Of a stretch of DNA of 64,000 nt, positions 1 to 8,898 are shown piece after piece (positions within the stretch are counted from its first letter, which is position 1; every line of letters begins with the position of its first letter). The position numbers and the translations under genes are program-made. Origin of the DNA: M269 sp964640795 (GTDB lineage Bacteria > Pseudomonadota > Gammaproteobacteria > Enterobacterales > Alteromonadaceae); assembly GCA_964640795.1 (NCBI GenBank), contig CAZXIN010000014.1:41108-105107 (forward strand), in the 5' to 3' direction. Below the pieces are notes generated by a model, which saw only the letters and a program-made list of their open reading frames with translations, made no database searches and had not been told where the DNA came from.

Positions 1-435
1 AACCAAAGGCACGAGGTAAGGTGGATTCCACCAGTGCGTGCCAACAATGCGACCGGCAAAATTGAATCCATCGGCTATATCACCAATAGGAATAACCGAT
101 GTATTGCTCGCTAGGATGCAGTCGTTCCTAACCAACTTAAGTAGCGAAGAAAAGATGCTTCTCTTGATTTCAATTTTCTCGGGGGCCGCTTCAATGACAA
201 AATCAGCATCCTTAACGGCTTGATGCATATCGCTTTCAACAATCACTTTGTCAGCCATAGCTACGTCTAGGCCAACACTTGTCAGGTTATTCCTTATCCG
301 TGCTTTTGCATTGGCTCGTGACTCTTCGATAGGATCATATAGACGCACCTCTATCCCTTTTACTGCAAACACTTGCGCAATACCGCATCCCATCAAACCA
401 GCACCGACAATACTCACTCGCGACGTCTCAAACAT
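1..435 (-). CDS. 3-hydroxyacyl-CoA dehydrogenase, NAD-binding part (cut by window edge)
   Basis: Amino-terminal 145 residues of an NAD-dependent 3-hydroxyacyl-CoA dehydrogenase-like protein; the gene continues beyond the left edge. The chosen ATG is the complement of 433-435. The Rossmann nucleotide loop GAGLMGCGIA is at residues 11-20, followed by an acidic DP about 20 residues on, then VIEAAPEK, the SNTSVIPI strand and GTHWWNPPY near the cut, all typical of this fold. The family oxidises the 3-hydroxyl of an acyl-CoA or a similar hydroxy acid with NAD+. It lies 34 bases downstream of the cyclase gene on the same strand, so the two are probably one catabolic operon. The substrate cannot be told from this fragment. 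Plus-strand frames across the region are antisense shadows. Confidence 0.85.
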   Translation of the reverse strand, partial: MFETSRVSIVGAGLMGCGIAQVFAVKGIEVRLYDPIEESRANAKARIRNNLTSVGLDVAMADKVIVESDMHQAVKDADFVIEAAPEKIEIKRSIFSSLLKLVRNDCILASNTSVIPIGDIADGFNFAGRIVGTHWWNPPYLVPLV

Positions 436-469
436 GCGTCCCCCTTAATACTTTGGTTGGTTTGAATAG

Positions 470-1360
470 TTAGTTACTTGAAGGCTGTGCCGAGCCGGGT
501 TCAATCCGATAATCACCCGTTGGGTCTAGCATAGCGACTAACCTGACAATACAACCGTCACCACCGACCCAACGCCATGGAAACGCTGCGATGGTGCATC
601 GCTTTCCAGTCACTTTGTCGAGCTCACCACCAACATTCTCTATGCCGCAAATACCATTACCGAGCAGTGCTCTGTGACAAGGTTCCCAGTGTGGAAAGTC
701 ATCCTTAATACTCCGACCACCAGAAAATTCTTTGTATTCATCTTCAAGCTTTGGAATCAACGGTCCAGGTCCATGTGGACCAATTGCTGTACCTAGAGGG
801 TGATCGAGTGCTTGCACATCGATACCAACCATTTTGACCTTCTTCGCAGCGAGCCACTCGCCAGCACACTTATAAAGCCCGGGACCATAGTGATAATACT
901 CAGAAGAGTCAGCGTAAGTGTGATGCCAACCAGTATTGATAATCACGATGTCGCCTTCTTCAATAGCTGGAGTCACGTTTTCCAAGTCTTCGGCGGTGAC
1001 CACCTCCCATTTCTTTTTAGGAATACTGACAACAACGCCTTTACCGAAAAATCGAGGCAGAGGCATCTGATCCATGAAAGGCGTTCCTTCAATCACATGA
1101 TTAGGTGCGTCAATGTGTGTGCCAGAGTGCATTACCGTTGTTATACGCTGGGTTAAAACACCTGAGCGTGCATGATTGTGCAACCTTTCAATTTTTACAT
1201 CTTCGAAATAAGGCCAACAGGGTTGACCTAATCCCCAAGGGTGACTTAGGTCATAAAACTCTAGCCCAGTGCTATTCATCGCGTTCTCAGCGCTAACAAT
1301 GGCATCAACTTCTGGCTTAGGAACACGCTCAATACGTTTAATGTCTTCAATCTTCTTCAT
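470..1360 (-). CDS. cyclase family / kynurenine-formamidase-like metal hydrolase
   Basis: A 296-residue cytoplasmic protein of the metal-dependent cyclase/formamidase family (PF04199). The signature HSGTHIDAPNH is at residues 78-88; its His and Asp residues bind the active-site metal in characterised relatives. Members hydrolyse amides or esters (N-formylkynurenine, isatin) or act on cyclic acids, so the exact reaction here is open. The protein is longer than bacterial KynB (about 210), as in the wider fungal/bacterial cyclase group. No kynurenine-pathway genes are nearby; instead the gene precedes an acyl-CoA dehydrogenase-type gene and faces a TonB-dependent receptor. This suggests import and breakdown of one organic substrate. 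A matching dyad upstream of both promoters supports co-regulation. Confidence 0.85.
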   Translation of the reverse strand: MKKIEDIKRIERVPKPEVDAIVSAENAMNSTGLEFYDLSHPWGLGQPCWPYFEDVKIERLHNHARSGVLTQRITTVMHSGTHIDAPNHVIEGTPFMDQMPLPRFFGKGVVVSIPKKKWEVVTAEDLENVTPAIEEGDIVIINTGWHHTYADSSEYYHYGPGLYKCAGEWLAAKKVKMVGIDVQALDHPLGTAIGPHGPGPLIPKLEDEYKEFSGGRSIKDDFPHWEPCHRALLGNGICGIENVGGELDKVTGKRCTIAAFPWRWVGGDGCIVRLVAMLDPTGDYRIEPGSAQPSSN

Positions 1361-1393
1361 TTTTACGCTCTGCCTTTTGCTTCAAATTAAAAT

Positions 1394-1407
1394 GATACAC
1401 CTGTATC
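1394..1407. promoter_or_regulatory. Candidate operator, perfect dyad GATACA-N2-TGTATC
   Basis: A perfect inverted repeat with 6-base arms and a 2-base spacer lies 34 bases upstream of the cyclase start. A near-identical site (1616-1629) lies in front of the divergent receptor gene. The size suits a TetR- or GntR-type dimer. No regulator gene for it is in the window. Confidence 0.5.
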
Positions 1408-1580
1408 GAAATTAAAAAATACACGTTAAAACAGAACAATGTCAAGCCAAAAACAAAAATAAAAAATAACAGTAATTTTACAAATAGAGGCTAAAAACAA
1501 CACCAAATTAAACATAAGATACTGTTAAATAAAAATATTAATCAGAATAGCCGACCCACTCTTGCAATGTTAATTTTTTG

Positions 1581-1609
1581 TTGACATCAAAAACAACAGC
1601 GCGTAGGTT
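1581..1609 (+). promoter_or_regulatory. Possible sigma70 promoter of the TonB receptor gene
   Basis: A consensus -35 TTGACA at 1581-1586 is followed after 17 bases by TAGGTT at 1604-1609, a weak -10. The candidate operator at 1616-1629 would then overlap the transcription start, a position suited to repression. The -10 match is poor, so the promoter is tentative. Confidence 0.35.
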
Positions 1610-1615
1610 AAAAAC

Positions 1616-1629
1616 GATACAGTTGTACT
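1616..1629. promoter_or_regulatory. Second operator-like dyad GATACA-N2-TGTACT
   Basis: Same left half-site as the site at 1394-1407 and a right half differing at one base. It lies 26 bases upstream of the receptor's GTG start, just before the strong AGGAGG ribosome binding site at 1643-1648. Two related dyads in one divergent intergenic region suggest a shared regulator. Confidence 0.4.
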
Positions 1630-1655
1630 AAACAATCAACTTAGGAGGCCTGAAA

Positions 1656-3968
1656 GTGGAAAAACGATATAAAAAATCACGCTTAGCGACATTGATGTCA
1701 CTCATTCTTGCGGGAATATCTCATGGTATATACGCACAAGAAGAAGAGACAACAACCGAGCAAGAAAGCAATAACGCCAAGTTAGAAGTGATCCAAGTCA
1801 CGACCCAGAAAAGAACACAATCACTTCAGGAAGTCCCCATAACGGTCAATGCCATCAATGGAGACACCCTCGATAAATTTGGTGTTGATAATTTATTTGA
1901 AATAGCCGACCTAACGCCAGGACTAGTGTTTTCAAGAGCTCCCGATGATGGTTTAGCATTGACTCTGCGCGGCCTAGGTACACCCGCTCGAACACAATCT
2001 TTCGATCAATCAGTGGCGCTGTTTCTTGATGGTATGTTTGTTGGTAAAGGCCGCATGTATTCCGCATCATTTTTTGATGTCGAACGGGTTGAAGTTATTA
2101 AAGGCACCCAAAGCACCTTACTCGGCAAAAATACTAGCTTAGGCGCTATTAGTTTAGCAACGAAAAAGCCCGGTGATACATTGTCTGGCTATGCGCAAGG
2201 CGCTGCCGAGTTTGAGAATGGCGGTTACAGTTTTGATGGGGCTATTGATGTACCAATAAGCCAAGACTTCGCAGTAAGGTTTGCCACTAGAGTATCAGAA
2301 CAAGAAGGGTCAGTAAGGAACCTAGCAACCGAGCGTGATGTACCCGATGACAGCAACTTTGGTTTCAGAGCAACCGCCGTCTATACACCCAGTAATACAT
2401 TAACACTGACCGCGGCTTACCAACATTCCGATAGTGAGAGAATTGGTAACGCCTTTCAATTCGTTGATAACGGCAATTTCATTCCTGATGAGGTCATTGC
2501 ACTTATCGGTGAAGTTGATTTCGATGATACAAAGACGGCACTATGCGAAGAATGTCCTAACGGTGAAAGCTTTCATGATACGGAGGTCGATTCTTTTACA
2601 GTCACATTAGAAAAAGATTTTGATAATTTTTCACTAACCTCTATCACCTCATACGCGACTTATGAGATAGACTTCTTTGATGACTTTGATTTTGGTTTGG
2701 CGCTGGATGAACTCACTTTCCTTACAACAGGCGAAACTGAATTCTCTAGCACTTTTTTTGAACGTGTAGAGGACTATGCTCAACAGTCTCAAGAGTTCCG
2801 TATTACATCTACGACCGATACCAACATTGACTATATCGCCGGGTTATTTTACTTCCAAAGCGATTGGGATAGCTCAGAGATACAAAACTTTCGAACACCT
2901 AACTTTCCCCCCCCGGATCCTGGGCAGCTATTTAACGGAACATTCACCAACAACTTCATCCAAGAGACCAGTACCATCTCAATTTATGGCCAGTCCACTT
3001 ATCATCTATCCGATAAGCTCAGGGCAACATTAGGGCTGCGCTACACCTCGGAAGACAAAGATGTTGTGTTTGATCGTATCCAAGGTGAGCCTACCACTTT
3101 GTTTAACACCGTCATTAATCCACCTTTTGAATCTGACTTGACGTTCGACGACCAGTTTCTCAATGGTAATTTCAATGTGCAATACGACCTGAGTAGAACT
3201 GCACGTTTTTATGCATCCTATGGTTTAGGCACTAAAACAGGTGGTTTTGCAGAATCAGCGGAAGTTAGCAGTGCCGACCCTTCACTTAATGTTAACGAAG
3301 GTGGTGCGGCTGTTGAGTCAGAAGAGGCGCAAACTTATGAGTTAGGGTCTAAACTCACCTTACTTGATGGCAGCATGAACCTAAATTTAGCCGTTTTCAA
3401 AACTGATATTTCTGACTTTCAGGAGACCTCATTTCAAGTCACGGGTAACAGCGCCGCTTTCTTAACTCGCAATATCGACGTTGAATCCGAAGGGTTCGAG
3501 ATAGATGGGAAGTGGCAAGCAACGTCTTCTTTGCAGCTGAATGGCGGTGTCACTTATGCGGACAGTGTGAATGCAGACGATGGAAGCCAGCTTGCGCAAG
3601 CACCCAAGGTAACAGGCGTACTTGGCTTTATACATGACTACGATCTAGGTAGTTCGGGCATGACCCTCAGTAGTCGCGGCTTTGTTCGCTATCGCGATGA
3701 CATGGTCAGTCAAATTAACGAAACGTTTCCTTCTGACAGCCTGACAACTGTCAATTTTAACGTCGGAATACGTAATAGCAGTGATGTTTGGGGCTTAGAA
3801 CTCATTATTACTAACCTGTTTAATGAACGTTCTGCTGATTTCAGTGGACCACCCGCAGCCCCCATTGGTGCCTTATTCGGTGCCCCTCCGGGTGATCAAG
3901 GGATTACCGCAGAATCATTGAATGAGCAGCGCACGGTAAAATTACAATTTAGATATGATTTCTATTAA
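1656..3968 (+). CDS. TonB-dependent outer-membrane receptor
   Basis: A 770-residue outer-membrane active transporter. The start is GTG, chosen because AGGAGG lies seven bases upstream. A signal peptide covers about residues 1-27. A TonB box, VIQVTTQKR, follows at about 45-53, then the plug domain (VPITVNAI, LRGLGTP, VEVIKGTQSTLLGKN) to about residue 175. The remainder is a long beta-barrel ending in FRYDFY, with the aromatic C-terminus needed for barrel assembly. The plug resembles receptors used for organic substrates rather than classical siderophore receptors, but specificity cannot be read from sequence. It is divergent from the cyclase/dehydrogenase operon, which points to uptake of that pathway's substrate. 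Confidence 0.93.
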   Translation: MEKRYKKSRLATLMSLILAGISHGIYAQEEETTTEQESNNAKLEVIQVTTQKRTQSLQEVPITVNAINGDTLDKFGVDNLFEIADLTPGLVFSRAPDDGLALTLRGLGTPARTQSFDQSVALFLDGMFVGKGRMYSASFFDVERVEVIKGTQSTLLGKNTSLGAISLATKKPGDTLSGYAQGAAEFENGGYSFDGAIDVPISQDFAVRFATRVSEQEGSVRNLATERDVPDDSNFGFRATAVYTPSNTLTLTAAYQHSDSERIGNAFQFVDNGNFIPDEVIALIGEVDFDDTKTALCEECPNGESFHDTEVDSFTVTLEKDFDNFSLTSITSYATYEIDFFDDFDFGLALDELTFLTTGETEFSSTFFERVEDYAQQSQEFRITSTTDTNIDYIAGLFYFQSDWDSSEIQNFRTPNFPPPDPGQLFNGTFTNNFIQETSTISIYGQSTYHLSDKLRATLGLRYTSEDKDVVFDRIQGEPTTLFNTVINPPFESDLTFDDQFLNGNFNVQYDLSRTARFYASYGLGTKTGGFAESAEVSSADPSLNVNEGGAAVESEEAQTYELGSKLTLLDGSMNLNLAVFKTDISDFQETSFQVTGNSAAFLTRNIDVESEGFEIDGKWQATSSLQLNGGVTYADSVNADDGSQLAQAPKVTGVLGFIHDYDLGSSGMTLSSRGFVRYRDDMVSQINETFPSDSLTTVNFNVGIRNSSDVWGLELIITNLFNERSADFSGPPAAPIGALFGAPPGDQGITAESLNEQRTVKLQFRYDFY

Positions 3969-3985
3969 CTGGCATGCAATAAGCT

Positions 3986-4015
3986 TTGATGCACTTCACC
4001 ATTGAGGTGCATCAA
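3986..4015. terminator. Stem-loop between convergent genes
   Basis: TTGATGCAC at 3986-3994 pairs with GTGCATCAA at 4007-4015, and pairing extends inward (one G-U pair) to a four-base loop. It lies between the converging receptor gene and the DUF1624 gene. There is no clear T-run on either side, so it may act as a bidirectional or processing hairpin. Confidence 0.5.
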
Positions 4016-4044
4016 TCAATACTCTCTCCAAAATTCAACACGCT

Positions 4045-4803
4045 CTAGTGACCTTTCAATAAATTAACTAATTCGAAACATCCAAAAAATAACGGCTGAT
4101 GCACAAGATAGATAATGAGGCTATGTTGTCCAGGCTTCACTAGCCACGCATGCTTTGACAATGAAGCAAGTGGGTCCTTGTGTAACCATGACTGATGCCC
4201 TAAAAAAATACCGATAAGAACCACACCCAACCAAGGTGATAAACCAACATAATCATTTGTGTAGCTAGGCAGCCATTGGCCGATATATCCAAAAGGCCAG
4301 AACGACTTAAAAACACCTACATTGTAAAGCCCGACTATAGCAACGCCTAAACCTAAAGATATTCTTGGATAACGGACAAAGCCAATAACGAGAATACTCG
4401 CCACGGCAATAAAGTGTAGGATGCCAAAGAAAATCCAATTGGCGGGCACAGTCACAAGCGAAACAACAGTAATAGCTAGCGAAGCACCAACAAGCTGCAA
4501 TAAACGCCACCTAAATGCTTTCCATCGGATACCACGACTATGCGCTAATACTAGTGAGGCACCAAAAGTTGCTAAAAATAGCGTGACAATTACAAATCGA
4601 AATTGCTTCCAACCAGGTCCATCAGGCGTATCCCAATCCACCCAACCAAAATACTTCAAGTCATAGAGAAAATGAAAGATAACCATCAAGATGATGGCAA
4701 AAGTGCGCACAATATCGATAGTGACAACTCGTGTCTGGAAACTATTGCCCATAGAAAAAGCACTCAAAACCGCCAGTATACACACCGAACAATAACGGGA
4801 CAC
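4045..4803 (-). CDS. DUF1624 / heparan-alpha-glucosaminide acetyltransferase-like membrane protein
   Basis: A polytopic inner-membrane protein of up to 252 residues with about seven hydrophobic helices. It resembles the HGSNAT catalytic family (PF07786/DUF1624): an N-terminal RVVTIDIVRTFAIILM segment followed by FHFLYDL, where the His belongs to the family's conserved region, and a C-terminal SLIIYLVHQPLF helix. Members are thought to move acyl groups across the membrane, often onto sugars; the bacterial role is mostly unknown. The longest reading starts at GTG 4803, but neither it nor the ATG at 4752 (residue 18) has a clear Shine-Dalgarno. Since the family match begins just after residue 18, the ATG is plausible. 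No operon partner is present. Confidence 0.75.
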   Translation of the reverse strand: MSRYCSVCILAVLSAFSMGNSFQTRVVTIDIVRTFAIILMVIFHFLYDLKYFGWVDWDTPDGPGWKQFRFVIVTLFLATFGASLVLAHSRGIRWKAFRWRLLQLVGASLAITVVSLVTVPANWIFFGILHFIAVASILVIGFVRYPRISLGLGVAIVGLYNVGVFKSFWPFGYIGQWLPSYTNDYVGLSPWLGVVLIGIFLGHQSWLHKDPLASLSKHAWLVKPGQHSLIIYLVHQPLFFGCFELVNLLKGH

Positions 4804-5608
4804 TACTGAGTTTCATAAAAGCTTAGACTGGAGCGTGTTGATCTTACAAAACATCACTCTAAAAGCTAAATTCATCAAAATTAACCATCAGAAATAAAAC
4901 CATAGAAAGATGGGGGCATTAACAATACAAGAAGTACGTCGTTAAGGTAATCCAAAGGGTAATTACCGATAAGCATGAAACTCTCCCTTGCCATTGCTAG
5001 ATATTTGCGACGTTTTCTATGCTTTTATCCTCATGATTCAAATGGGCACTTATAAGCCCTCCTTATTCATTCAAGTTTGTCTCACCCTCTTCTTGGAAAC
5101 GCCAATATAGATGAACGTCAATGAGACATAAGAAAGAAAACAAAAAAGTGTTACTTAACAGTTAGATAGAACATGTTTACTTGATTTTCGTTTAGAAAAC
5201 AAGCCACCCAATCGGATAAACCTATTAAGCCAATCTATTTTTTTCATACAGTAAAATGAACCTAACCTGAATAGGAAGGAAGATCGCAACTCATCAACCA
5301 GTATCGAAATAAAATAAAAATAAAAGTCATTATTAATAAATGAAATTAATCACAGACAATGAATAAAAAACCACCCTAAACAGCAACTTATAATAAATAC
5401 ATAAATTGTTACCACTTTGACTTTATTTATTAATTAAATAAGCTCACATAAAAACCACTCACAAAAAGACGAAAAAGAAACATTCAAAAAAATACAAAAT
5501 TTCAATTTTTGAAAAACTGGTGTCATTTATTTAATCATTTTATGTGCTAGCCTCAAATACGTCATGCATGACAGCTACATTAATTACATATTAAAAAAGA
5601 GGTTTTAA
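4804..5608. other. Long AT-rich intergenic region
   Basis: About 800 bases without a convincing gene on either strand. The right half is strongly AT-rich. I found no tRNA, riboswitch or repeat copy. The only distinct element is a perfect 12-base palindrome, GTCATGCATGAC, at 5561-5572, 36 bases before the haloperoxidase start. Confidence 0.55.
5561..5572. promoter_or_regulatory. Perfect 12-bp palindrome upstream of haloperoxidase gene
   Basis: GTCATGCATGAC is its own reverse complement and lies in the proximal upstream region of the 5609 gene, where an operator would sit. A single palindrome of this length can occur by chance, and no second copy was seen. Confidence 0.3.
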
Positions 5609-7249
5609 ATGAAAAACTTAAAATACAAGCCTTGCTTAGCCGCTATGCTCATGGCTCTATCAACAGCCAGCTTACAATCAGGCGCACAGGAGCAACCAGT
5701 AACTGACGCAACCCAAGAACTAGAGCAGAACTCTTTGTCGAGTAATCAATCTCAGGGTTACATTGGTCAAGTAAGTGAAAGCGTCATATTGTCTGGCAAC
5801 CTTGCAAACCTGAATGCCAGTATTAATTATGAGGACAATTATGCAAATGGGGACACACTGTTAGCGCGCGTTCAGTTCTGGCATGACGTGGCTTTGGATA
5901 CCGTTGCACTTGATCATACGCCTGAAGAAGGACAAGGGCCAAGCCAAGGCGGACCAACAAGAACCAGTCGTGCGATGGCGATGGTACAGATTGCCGTCTT
6001 TGATGCACTAAATGCATTCGAGAATAGATTTAATTATTTCACGTGGGCAACAACAGTACCAGAAGGAGCCTCGGCAGACGCTGCGGTAGCCACTGCGGCA
6101 CACAGAATGTTAAGGCGCCTCTACCCCAATCAAAAGGATCGGTTGAATACAATATTCGACGAGGAGAAAGATAGAATTAGGAGCAAGGTCTCTAACCAAA
6201 GCTTTAAAGACGGTCGAGATGTCGGCAAGTTTTACTTTCAAGACGTCTTAGCAGAAAGACGCGGAGACAGGTCTGGTCATAATGAAAGAGACTTTGGTGA
6301 AGGTGGACGTGTTGCTGATGGCAATAAAACTTTCTTTGGTACACGAGTAAATGGCGGCACAAGCTTAATTGGAGAGTGGGAGCCAGATCCTAACACGCCT
6401 TCAGAGTCAGGCGACTTCAACCTAGCACTAGGCGCTCGTTGGGGTAATGTTAAGCCATTTTTCTTAACAGCTGGTAACCAATTCCGCTCGACACCACCCC
6501 CTGCTTTTGATTCAGACGCATACTCACTGTCATTTGCTGACGTAGCTGCCATTGGTGGTTCTCCAGACAATGCAAATACCGTTAGTACAAGTACCGAAGA
6601 GACGCGTTTTGTAGGTAATTATTGGGGGTACGATGGTGTTCCACTCATTGGCGTACCACCCCGTATATATAATCAAATTGTGGCACAAGTCGCGGGTGAA
6701 AGAATAGACAATGCACTTGATCTCGCTCGAATATTAGCGCTTGCTAATGTAGGAATGGCAGATACCGCCATCGCTGTGTGGGACAGTAAATACTACTATA
6801 ACTTCTGGCGCCCGGTGACAGGTATTAGACGTGACGACCAAATCCCGAGTACAGTAAATGACGCCGCTTGGGACCCTGTCGGTATGTCGGTGGTTAATAC
6901 CAATGAGGCTGTTCGGTCATCGCCACCATTCCCAGCCTACCCTTCTGGTCATGCGGCTTTTGGCGCAACTATATTTGAAGTACTGCGTGAGTCTTTTGGT
7001 AACAACACAGCCTTCACTTTCGTCTCTGATGAATATAACGGAGAGGGTGTCGACCCCTTCTTCCCTAATATTCCAAGACCTTTTGTGCCTGTCCGCTTTG
7101 AGACACTCACCGAAGCACAACTCGACAATGGAATAAGTCGAATTTATAACGGTGTGCATTGGGATTTCGACAACACTGCTGGTCAAGCATTAGGGCTTGG
7201 GGTTGCTCGCTTCTTACTTGATGATACTGGCGCATTTCAACCTCAATAA
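5609..7249 (+). CDS. Secreted vanadium-dependent haloperoxidase / PAP2-type phosphatase
   Basis: A 546-residue protein with a signal peptide (about residues 1-26), so periplasmic or exported. The vanadate/phosphate-binding motifs of the acid phosphatase-haloperoxidase superfamily are complete: K394 and R401 in KYYYNFWRP, PSGH at 445-448, and R511 with H517 in SRIYNGVHW. These match the Lys-Arg, Ser-Gly-His, Arg and His set of fungal vanadium chloroperoxidase. The length and the spaced layout favour a haloperoxidase-like enzyme, which oxidises halide with peroxide, over a short PAP2 lipid phosphatase. Phosphatase activity cannot be excluded because the site is shared. The small secreted protein downstream may be co-transcribed, although a hairpin lies between them. 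Confidence 0.82.
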   Translation: MKNLKYKPCLAAMLMALSTASLQSGAQEQPVTDATQELEQNSLSSNQSQGYIGQVSESVILSGNLANLNASINYEDNYANGDTLLARVQFWHDVALDTVALDHTPEEGQGPSQGGPTRTSRAMAMVQIAVFDALNAFENRFNYFTWATTVPEGASADAAVATAAHRMLRRLYPNQKDRLNTIFDEEKDRIRSKVSNQSFKDGRDVGKFYFQDVLAERRGDRSGHNERDFGEGGRVADGNKTFFGTRVNGGTSLIGEWEPDPNTPSESGDFNLALGARWGNVKPFFLTAGNQFRSTPPPAFDSDAYSLSFADVAAIGGSPDNANTVSTSTEETRFVGNYWGYDGVPLIGVPPRIYNQIVAQVAGERIDNALDLARILALANVGMADTAIAVWDSKYYYNFWRPVTGIRRDDQIPSTVNDAAWDPVGMSVVNTNEAVRSSPPFPAYPSGHAAFGATIFEVLRESFGNNTAFTFVSDEYNGEGVDPFFPNIPRPFVPVRFETLTEAQLDNGISRIYNGVHWDFDNTAGQALGLGVARFLLDDTGAFQPQ

Positions 7250-7273
7250 ATACTTATAAATACTAAATTGTAT

Positions 7274-7314
7274 AAGGCACTTATCTCGCGAGTTTAATGC
7301 TTGAAAAGTGCCTT
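7274..7314 (+). terminator. Stem-loop after haloperoxidase gene
   Basis: AAGGCACTT (7274-7282) and AAGTGCCTT (7306-7314) form a perfect 9-bp stem with a 23-base loop in the 101-base gap before the next gene. The T-run is short, so it may only partly terminate transcription. Confidence 0.45.
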
Positions 7315-7350
7315 TACAGCGTTATCTCAAACTAACTAAGGACGACGAAA

Positions 7351-7857
7351 ATGAGTCATCTCAAAGTCATTGTAAAAATGTTAGCTGTGTTAGGTCTATT
7401 CATGGCTATGGCCTGTACAGCAATAGCCAGTACCAAAAATGAAAACAAAGAAGGCCAACAACAATTTGTTGAGCTACTTCCAAAAGATTTCAAGCCTGCG
7501 TTCTCAAGAGAGACTGTCATTAAACTAAACGCTATTGTGCGGAGGTCATATGATGTCATTAACGAATATGATGCAATCATCGAGAGAACATACAACAATG
7601 TAATGCAAGCATCTAAAAGCGAATTAAATCAACAGCATCAAGCCGATACTAAACAGCAAATTTTAGTCATAAGAAATTTAGAGCATCGCTCTAATTTGGC
7701 ACTGTCGGATATGATGTCTGCTGTCGAAATACTTAAAAAGAGTGGCGAAGAGCACAACAAAGCCATTCTTGCCGGTATGGTTAACTTTGTGAAAGATGTA
7801 AATAAAGAAGTCAGCAAAAAGAATGCAGAAATAAACCAATTATTGAACGATGCTTGA
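7351..7857 (+). CDS. Small secreted alpha-helical protein, unknown
   Basis: A 168-residue protein I do not recognise. A signal peptide covers about residues 1-27 (cleavage near AIAS); the earlier MAMAC is a poor lipobox. The mature part is charged and almost entirely helical, with heptad-like spacing from about residue 50 to 165, suggesting a coiled coil or a small helical bundle. It has no cysteine after the signal peptide and no catalytic motif. The ribosome site AAGGA lies just upstream of the ATG. It follows the haloperoxidase gene by 101 bases on the same strand, which suggests, but does not prove, a shared role in the periplasm. Confidence 0.6.
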   Translation: MSHLKVIVKMLAVLGLFMAMACTAIASTKNENKEGQQQFVELLPKDFKPAFSRETVIKLNAIVRRSYDVINEYDAIIERTYNNVMQASKSELNQQHQADTKQQILVIRNLEHRSNLALSDMMSAVEILKKSGEEHNKAILAGMVNFVKDVNKEVSKKNAEINQLLNDA

Positions 7858-8096
7858 CACGTAAATTAAGAAAAAATAAATATCACAGATAAAAACAAGG
7901 CTTATGAATTAAAGTTATATGCATATTAAAAATAAAATTATAAATTAAAAACTAAATAACTAAACGCTATATAATAGGAATGCCTAAAATTAACTATTTG
8001 TAAATTTTAGTAGATACTTCATAAACGTATAGGAGATACAAGTTCAAGTACCTTAGCGGACTACATCAAAAATTAAGTACTTGTTTGTAGTGAAAA

Positions 8097-8120
8097 AGCC
8101 AGACACATGATTGTCTGGCT
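8097..8120 (-). terminator. Rho-independent-type terminator, minus strand (distal)
   Basis: AGCCAGACA and TGTCTGGCT form a perfect 9-bp stem with a 6-base loop. Read on the minus strand it is followed by TTTTTC. It is a second terminator behind the 8238-8714 gene; the rest of the 380-base gap 7858-8237 holds nothing else recognisable. Confidence 0.65.
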
Positions 8121-8192
8121 ATCCTTCTTGCAAGATAAAAAGTACCTCAAAAAACCTATTAATATGGGGTAATAAATGCAAAGAAGGGTATC

Positions 8193-8217
8193 AAAAAAGC
8201 CAATCACTTGACTGGCT
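8193..8217 (-). terminator. Rho-independent terminator of the 158-residue barrel gene
   Basis: On the minus strand, AGCCAGTC pairs with GATTGGCT (one mismatch) around a 4-base loop, followed by six T. It begins about 20 bases after the stop codon of the barrel gene. Confidence 0.7.
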
Positions 8218-8237
8218 CAACTAGGTACTTGTCGTGA

Positions 8238-8714
8238 TTAAAAGTTCAGGCGATATCCAAGAGCAAATGAGTTTAGTTCGTCTATTCGCTCGTAGTATAT
8301 TTCTACCGCAGCCCTAGAACTAACTTGCCAACCGCCTCCAACTCCGAAGCCAGGTTCACTTTCATCTATATCATTCCGAGTAAAAGCCACATCGACATCA
8401 AACTTTTGATAAGACGCTATGCCTATCAAATAGAGGTCGTTCGGTAACATGTACTCACCTCGTAAATTAGCACCATAGTAAATGCCTTCATCAAATGGGA
8501 GTCCATAACCTCCAAAACGTAACTCTGGAACGAGTTTAAAGTTTTCTGCCACGTCAAACCTATAACCAAGCGTCGTCGAGACACCAATTGATGCAAGAGT
8601 TCGGTCTTCACGACCATCAGTCAAGGTATTGAGGTTTGTGCTAATAACCCAATCGGCATGAGCCGATGCTGAAAAAATAATAGCCCCAAGCGCAAAAAGA
8701 AACTTTTGATTCAT
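8238..8714 (-). CDS. Small outer-membrane beta-barrel protein (paralogue A)
   Basis: A 158-residue protein with a signal peptide (about 1-20, cleavage after SAHA), predicted to form a small OmpA/OmpW-sized barrel. It shows alternating hydrophobic strands: TLGYRFDV, FKLVPELRFGGYG, GANLRGEYML, GFGVGGGWQV. The C-terminus is FALGYRLNF, with the terminal Phe and alternation required by the BAM machinery. It is paralogous to the 9014-9565 product, sharing the ADW mature start, the GYRFD-x8-LxPELR block, LRGEY, GxGGGxGWQ and LGYRxxF. Both genes also have similar leader DNA, so they are a tandem duplication. This copy is shorter and lacks an acidic loop of the other. The function is unknown. Confidence 0.75.
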   Translation of the reverse strand: MNQKFLFALGAIIFSASAHADWVISTNLNTLTDGREDRTLASIGVSTTLGYRFDVAENFKLVPELRFGGYGLPFDEGIYYGANLRGEYMLPNDLYLIGIASYQKFDVDVAFTRNDIDESEPGFGVGGGWQVSSRAAVEIYYERIDELNSFALGYRLNF

Positions 8715-8898
8715 AAAACATCCTTCTTAAGAAAATATCCAGTTTGAAAAAAGATCTGACATAGCTAAAGGTGGCGGAATAGCTCTGCCTTGAAACATGA
8801 GCTACGTTTGTGCAGATCCAATGCTATTAGACAACTAAATAAATTGATCAACAACGATGATGCGTGAAAGAAATTACCGAAATTGTAACAAACTGATA

